Shown here: in pieces, positions 18,895 through 22,768 of the stretch
How positions within the stretch are numbered: position 1 is the first letter of the stretch
Layout of the letters: each line of letters begins with the position of its first letter
IMG/VR virus record: IMGVR_UViG_3300049893_000902
Span: 1 to 22,768 of that record
Reading direction: 5' to 3' (one strand)
Length of the DNA: 22,768 bases
From: a virus
The notes under the pieces: generated by a model
Seen by the model: only the letters and a program-made list of their open reading frames with translations
What the model was told of the DNA's origin: nothing
Databases searched by the model: none
Made by a program: the position numbers and the translations under genes

Positions 18895-20920
18895 AGCTGG
18901 CGAGGCTGAACGCGCCGGCGTAGCGCAGGCCGCAGTCCATCGTGTAGATCGCCCGGATGCCGATGATGGCAGCGGTGAAGCCGGCGTAGGGGTTCACGTC
19001 GACCTCGAGCACGCCCCATTCCGGCACGAGGACCTGCGACCAGTCGCCGAACAGCATCGTTGCCGACGCCATCTGGTTGGACGCCATCGCCGGGAAGCCC
19101 TGCATCGAGCCGTCCCACACGTTGCCTTCCCACAGCGGCGAGGCGGTCGACGTGTACTTGACGCGCTGAATGCACAGCGAAGCCACCGCGTGCGTGGTGG
19201 CGTACCCGCCACGCTGCGGCATCACGTTCGCGCCGGCGACGTCGGTCTGGAACTCCAGGATGTCGTCGAACGCCAGCGAGGTGCCAGTCACAGACCCGAT
19301 GCCCGCCGTGTTGGTGATGCCCGTCGGCTGGCCGCTCGCGCCGCTGCCGGTGAGCACCGCCGTGTCGACGGCCAGCGCGGTGACGGTCGACAGGTCGGAC
19401 GTGACGATACCCTCGATCGCCGGATTGCTCTGCAGCATGAGCAGGCGCGACACCTCGGTGTAGGCGCCGACCGTCTTCGGCGTCAGCGAGAGCTGGCCGA
19501 AGGTCTGCGTGATCTCGGAGATCGTCGAGGCTTCGTTCGCCAGCCACGTCGCGGAGCCGCTTGCGGTCTGCCGCGGGATGGTCACGTTGTCGCGCATGCC
19601 GGGCAGCGGGGTCGCACCGAGGCGGAACGCGACAGCGCGGTTACGCAGCATCTCGACCAGGTAGCCGCCGGCCGCCGCCGTGCCGACCGTCAGGTCTCGC
19701 TGTTGGTAGCCGGCGAAGCCACGCGCGTGCGGGCCGACCATCATCGACGCGCCCGGAGGCACGACGATCTGCCGCTCCTGCACCTCGGTCGGTACGAAGA
19801 ACTTCTTCGGGTCGACCGCCTCGCGCCCGAGGCGCTTGGCGATGGTCTGCGTGCACTCCAGTTCAAAGCCGGCCTTCGACCAGTTGCCGTCGGCGATCGC
19901 GAGCGCCGCGCGGAAGATGGAGAAGCGCTGCGTCTCCTTGTCGGTCAGGCCGAGGCGCGCCGGTTCGTCGGTGCGGTGGCTCTTCGAGCGCTCCTTCACG
20001 ACCTTCAGGATTTCGTCGGCGACCTGTTCCGTCGACAGGCCGTCGCCGACCCAGGAATCGCGGAACGTGGCGTCCAGCTTGTTCGCCTCGCACAGCGTCT
20101 CGATCGTGCGAACACGGGCCTTCTCGAGGTCGAGTGCGGTCGGGCCTTGGCGCGCTTGCGCGGCGGCGGCTTGCGTACCCTTGTCTTCCGCGACTGCGCC
20201 CGCGGCGGCTTGAGTGTCAGCCATGTTGGCTTTCCTTTCGGTGGATGCCGCGGGTGCGGCGGGTTGGGAAACTTGGTGCTGTCGGCCCACGCCGACGCCG
20301 TTGTCTGCCGGAACCGTGACGAACGAGTTCTCGAGCGGTTCCCAGTCGACGACTCGGTAGACGGGCGGCTCGTCGTCCGCCCGGTTCTTAATGGGGCCTG
20401 CAATCTCGTCCAGTTCGCGGCGCAGGTCGCGCCAGCTGCCGCGCTTGGCGTCTCGGTGCGACTCGCGCTCGCCGATCAGTCGCTCGAACGTTGCGCCGTC
20501 GATCTCGCGCTCGACGACCTTGCCGGCCTTGGTCTTGCTCTGCTCGACGATCTTGTGGATCTGGTAGCCGACGCTCGCCTTCGACAGCACCTTGCTCTCG
20601 ATCAGCGCGATGGTGTCTCGCGTTGCTTGGGTCGCTGCGGGGATGATGACCTGCCCACGAAGCACCCCGTCGGAGTCCGCGCGGACGCTGCCCGGGACGT
20701 GCCGGCCGCGCAGTTCGTTCCAGTCGTGGTTATAGAGGACCGGGCCTCCGTCGCCATCGTTGAGGCGGCCGAGGCGGACTCCCTTCATGTCCAGCACCTC
20801 GATCCCCCACCAGCGTTCGTATGGCACTTCGCTCGCGAACGCCATCTCGACGGTGAGGTCGCCGCCCTCTTTCTCGCGACGCATCGTTGCGCCGCGTAGA
20901 TCGAATGCTCGCTCCGCCAT
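18884..20920 (-). CDS. prohead protease fused to HK97-fold major capsid protein
   Basis: I chose ATG 20920 (678 aa), with GAGGTGA upstream, over a TTG at 20935. Residues 1-205 are a prohead serine protease of the HK97/U35 kind: VLYNHDW with His 65, VLSKASVGY with Ser 116, and PLENSFVTVPAD with Glu 197 as a likely acid. A linker (205-235) leads to a helical delta-like scaffold region (about 250-385). Then comes the capsid domain of the HK97 family: GGYLVEMLRNRAVAFRLGA, SATWLANEASTISEITQTFG, VGAYTEVSRLLMLQSNPAIE and GSGASGQPTGI. In lambda and HK97 the protease and capsid are separate genes; here they are one frame. A strong internal ribosome site before Met 233 may make capsid alone. Confidence 0.92.
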   Translation of the reverse strand: MAERAFDLRGATMRREKEGGDLTVEMAFASEVPYERWWGIEVLDMKGVRLGRLNDGDGGPVLYNHDWNELRGRHVPGSVRADSDGVLRGQVIIPAATQATRDTIALIESKVLSKASVGYQIHKIVEQSKTKAGKVVEREIDGATFERLIGERESHRDAKRGSWRDLRRELDEIAGPIKNRADDEPPVYRVVDWEPLENSFVTVPADNGVGVGRQHQVSQPAAPAASTERKANMADTQAAAGAVAEDKGTQAAAAQARQGPTALDLEKARVRTIETLCEANKLDATFRDSWVGDGLSTEQVADEILKVVKERSKSHRTDEPARLGLTDKETQRFSIFRAALAIADGNWSKAGFELECTQTIAKRLGREAVDPKKFFVPTEVQERQIVVPPGASMMVGPHARGFAGYQQRDLTVGTAAAGGYLVEMLRNRAVAFRLGATPLPGMRDNVTIPRQTASGSATWLANEASTISEITQTFGQLSLTPKTVGAYTEVSRLLMLQSNPAIEGIVTSDLSTVTALAVDTAVLTGSGASGQPTGITNTAGIGSVTGTSLAFDDILEFQTDVAGANVMPQRGGYATTHAVASLCIQRVKYTSTASPLWEGNVWDGSMQGFPAMASNQMASATMLFGDWSQVLVPEWGVLEVDVNPYAGFTAAIIGIRAIYTMDCGLRYAGAFSLASSIT
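20222..20238 (-). promoter_or_regulatory. internal ribosome binding site for capsid-only product
   Basis: On the - strand GAAAGGAAAG precedes the ATG at 20224-20222, with AGGA at 20236-20233 and an 8-base spacer. The ATG is in frame with the fusion (Met 233) and lies exactly in the linker between protease and capsid parts. It would give a 446-aa protein starting MADTQAAAGAV, holding scaffold plus capsid domains. Confidence 0.65.
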
Positions 20921-20924
20921 CACT

Positions 20925-22553
20925 TCACCTCGCAATCGAAACGACGCGCCGCGGTGGCTCGTCGGTGTTGTCTTCCGGCTCGGTCTCCGGCGTGGCGCTG
21001 GCCGCGCCGGCCGGCGCCGTCTCCGCCGCGGTCACCGTGGTATCGACCTCGATGTCGGCCTCCTCGAACATCTCCAGTTCGTTGCGCCGTGTCTCGATGA
21101 TGTCCTCGATGTCGCGGCCGTCGGCCGTCTGCGCGATGACGTCGGTCGTGGTCGTCAATCCGGCCTTGATCGCCTCCTTGTAGGCGGCAACTTCCTTTGT
21201 CGGGTCGACCCAGTTCCAGCCGCGGAGCTTGAACTTGACCGCGAGGTAGCGCTCCGGCTCGGACGCATGCGCGTCGATCGGCACGTTCACCGCTCGCGCC
21301 ATCACGGCCAAGCGCAGCCACTCGCGATGCAGCGGCTCGCGGAATGAGCGAATCCACCACTGCTGCAACACGCGCCACGTGTCGCGATCATCGAGCAGCG
21401 ACAGGCGGCTCGACGAGTAGTTGCTCTGGCTGTAGTCGCGGCTCAGGCTTTCGTAGCTGACCCCGAGGCCGGCGCTGATCTCGCGCAGCATGTAGCGCAT
21501 GAACGGGTCGAGCGCGCTGTTCGGGCGGTTCGGGCTGTGGAACTTGAGGGACTGCCCGGCCTCCAGCTCCTGGATCATGAGCGGCTCGATCGCCATCGTC
21601 TGTCGGCCGGTGTCGTCCGTCTCGGTCGCGAGTGAGTTCGGCGCTCCGACACCGTCGAGCCCTGGCGGCGGGCCGTCCGTGGGGTCCTGCTCGATCGAGG
21701 CGAACGTCATCGCTTGCGCGCGCGCCGCCATCAATTCGCTGCCGGTGTACTCGTTGGTGTCGTCGAGGCGCGTCAGCACCGTGTGCATCCACGGCTCACC
21801 GCGCGTCTGCGGCCACCGCGTGATGACGCGCAGATGCCACAGGTCTTCGGCCGGCACGCGGCGTACCTGGTCGGTGCCGGACACGCGCCCACGGATGTCG
21901 CCGGGATGGCGGTCGCGAACCCACGCAGCGAGAGCGCGCCCGAACTGATCGACCTCGATCCCCATGCGCAGTTCGGCCGGCGTCGCGGCGAACGTGCCCG
22001 GGTCCATGAGCGTGTCGGCGATGCGCTCGGCCTCGATCAGTTCGAGGGCGAGCGGCACCTTGCTTTCGCCGAAGCGGTAGCGATGCAGACGGATGAAGAC
22101 CTCGCCAGCGTCGACGACCTGCCCGAGCGCGGCGCGCTCGAGGTCGAAGAAGTGGAGCGCACCGCCGGTATGGCACGAGCCCGGGCGCATCCATTCGCAC
22201 CATGCGCGCTCGATGCTTTCGTTCACAGACTTGTTCGGCTCACCGCGCACGCCCTTGACCTGAGATTGGATGCCGATGCCGCCGCCGATGACGTTGTTCA
22301 CGATGATGCTACGCGCGCGCTTGGCATAGCTCGCGTCGCGCACCATCTGACGGCTGCGTGCCCGCATCCGCGTTAGGTCGAGCGACAGTTCGGCGTCCGC
22401 GCTGGCGTTGCCGCTCGACCCGAATCCGGTAGTCGTGCGTGTGTCTCGCGCGTTGGCGTAGTTCCGCGTCGCAGTCGCTGGGCGGCGCTGCACGAGCTGC
22501 ATCCCAGCGGCTCGGACGAGCACGCGCTTCCACCAGGCGATGCGGTTAGGCAC
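20925..22553 (-). CDS. portal protein, lambda gpB family
   Basis: A 542-aa protein from GTG 22553, which overlaps the end of the gpW-like gene by 8 bases. It starts PNRIAWWKRVL and contains DLTRMRARSRQMVRDASYAK followed by IIVNNVIGGGIGIQSQVKG, then LGQVVDAGEVFIRLHRYRF, PAEDLWHLRV, and LGVSYESLSRDYSQSNYSSS with RLSLLDDRD. These are the typical signatures of lambda-type portals (Phage_portal_2). The C-terminal 45 residues are acidic and low in complexity (EEADIEVDTTVTAAETAP). Twelve copies form the ring at the head vertex through which DNA is packaged. It is followed after four bases by the protease-capsid gene. Confidence 0.93.
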   Translation of the reverse strand: MPNRIAWWKRVLVRAAGMQLVQRRPATATRNYANARDTRTTTGFGSSGNASADAELSLDLTRMRARSRQMVRDASYAKRARSIIVNNVIGGGIGIQSQVKGVRGEPNKSVNESIERAWCEWMRPGSCHTGGALHFFDLERAALGQVVDAGEVFIRLHRYRFGESKVPLALELIEAERIADTLMDPGTFAATPAELRMGIEVDQFGRALAAWVRDRHPGDIRGRVSGTDQVRRVPAEDLWHLRVITRWPQTRGEPWMHTVLTRLDDTNEYTGSELMAARAQAMTFASIEQDPTDGPPPGLDGVGAPNSLATETDDTGRQTMAIEPLMIQELEAGQSLKFHSPNRPNSALDPFMRYMLREISAGLGVSYESLSRDYSQSNYSSSRLSLLDDRDTWRVLQQWWIRSFREPLHREWLRLAVMARAVNVPIDAHASEPERYLAVKFKLRGWNWVDPTKEVAAYKEAIKAGLTTTTDVIAQTADGRDIEDIIETRRNELEMFEEADIEVDTTVTAAETAPAGAASATPETEPEDNTDEPPRRVVSIAR

Positions 22554-22768
22554 GATCGAGTCTCACGTAGGTTTTGCGCGGGTCGGCGAGACCCTTCGCG
22601 AGCGCATCTGCACGCTGGGCGCGTCGGACCTCGTTCGTCCAGTAGCTGATCGTCCGCACGATCTCCGCCGCGCTGGTGAACTCGACCTCGCGCTCGCCGA
22701 TGCGGTAGCGACGGCGCGTACCACCGCTGGCTGTGAACGTCGCATATGCAGCGTTCGCGACTTCGAGC
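22546..22768 (-). CDS. gpW-like head-tail connector, 3' part
   Basis: The frame enters from the right edge and stops with TAA at 22548-22546, leaving 73 visible codons and no start; the true start is probably just outside. The visible sequence contains FTASGGTRRRYRIGEREVEF, then TSAAEIVRTISYWTNEVRRA, and ends RKTYVRLDRA. This matches the small gpW family: a beta hairpin 'G.....v..g...v.FT' followed by a helix. In lambda gpW lies between the large terminase and the portal, as here. It helps stabilise packaged DNA and prepares the head for FII and tail attachment. The portal GTG overlaps its last codons. Confidence 0.75.
   Translation of the reverse strand, partial: LEVANAAYATFTASGGTRRRYRIGEREVEFTSAAEIVRTISYWTNEVRRAQRADALAKGLADPRKTYVRLDRA

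Noticed and set aside
18788-20899. 703-codon open frame on the + strand
   Set aside because: It is exactly antisense to the protease-capsid gene, has low-complexity Arg/Ala/Gly/His/Asp composition and no recognisable domain; typical by-product of GC-rich third positions.

Overview
The window looks like part of the genome of a tailed bacteriophage or prophage (class Caudoviricetes, long non-contractile siphovirus tail, lambda-like gene order). It is GC-rich with strongly GC-biased third codon positions. The host is probably a GC-rich Gram-negative bacterium: the phage has a two-component spanin with an outer-membrane lipoprotein (Rz/Rz1), a second lipoprotein gene, and Shine-Dalgarno sequences before most starts. 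Genes are packed with 4-base ATGA/GTGA overlaps and no gene-free stretch exceeds about 90 bases. No integrase, repressor, replication initiator or terminase is visible, so lifestyle cannot be judged.

Region 1 (1-3356, + strand) is an early/accessory operon: the end of a protein made of 21-bp heptapeptide repeats, several very small soluble or membrane proteins, a RecE-like PD-(D/E)XK exonuclease (1672-2487), a possible ssDNA-binding partner (2489-3082), and a last small gene that appears frameshifted (3079-3356). It converges with the late operon near 3327-3376, where a hairpin could end transcription from both sides.

Region 2 (3327-7468, - strand) is the lysis and accessory part of the late operon. 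In transcription order it has a YfiM-like exported protein, a run of five small membrane proteins (holin candidates), a coiled-coil protein, a four-cysteine exported protein that starts inside the coiled-coil gene, a 28-codon mini-gene, an M15-type endolysin, a zinc-ribbon protein whose 3' end lies inside a tRNA-Met(CAT) gene, a short coiled-coil/proline-rich protein, and a spanin pair with Rz1 fully nested in Rz.

Region 3 (7467-7643, + strand) is a 58-aa cysteine-rich lipoprotein gene, the only + strand gene inside the 19-kb late operon. It has its own strong ribosome binding site and a possible promoter, and its ATG shares a CATG palindrome with the ATG of the divergent YfiM-like gene. It looks like a 'moron', and is my best candidate for something undescribed.

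Region 4 (7624-22768, - strand) is the virion module. Read right to left: gpW-like connector (partial), lambda-type portal, prohead protease fused to the HK97-fold capsid protein with an internal start for capsid alone, two small structural proteins, FII-like joiner, tail-terminator-like protein, tail tube, G/GT tail chaperones with a textbook A AAA AAC -1 slippery site, tape measure, two distal tail proteins, a small protein, a DUF6950/NlpC-like protein and a 1536-aa J-like tail tip protein. This follows lambda W-B-C/E-FII-U-V-G/T-H-M/L-K-J.
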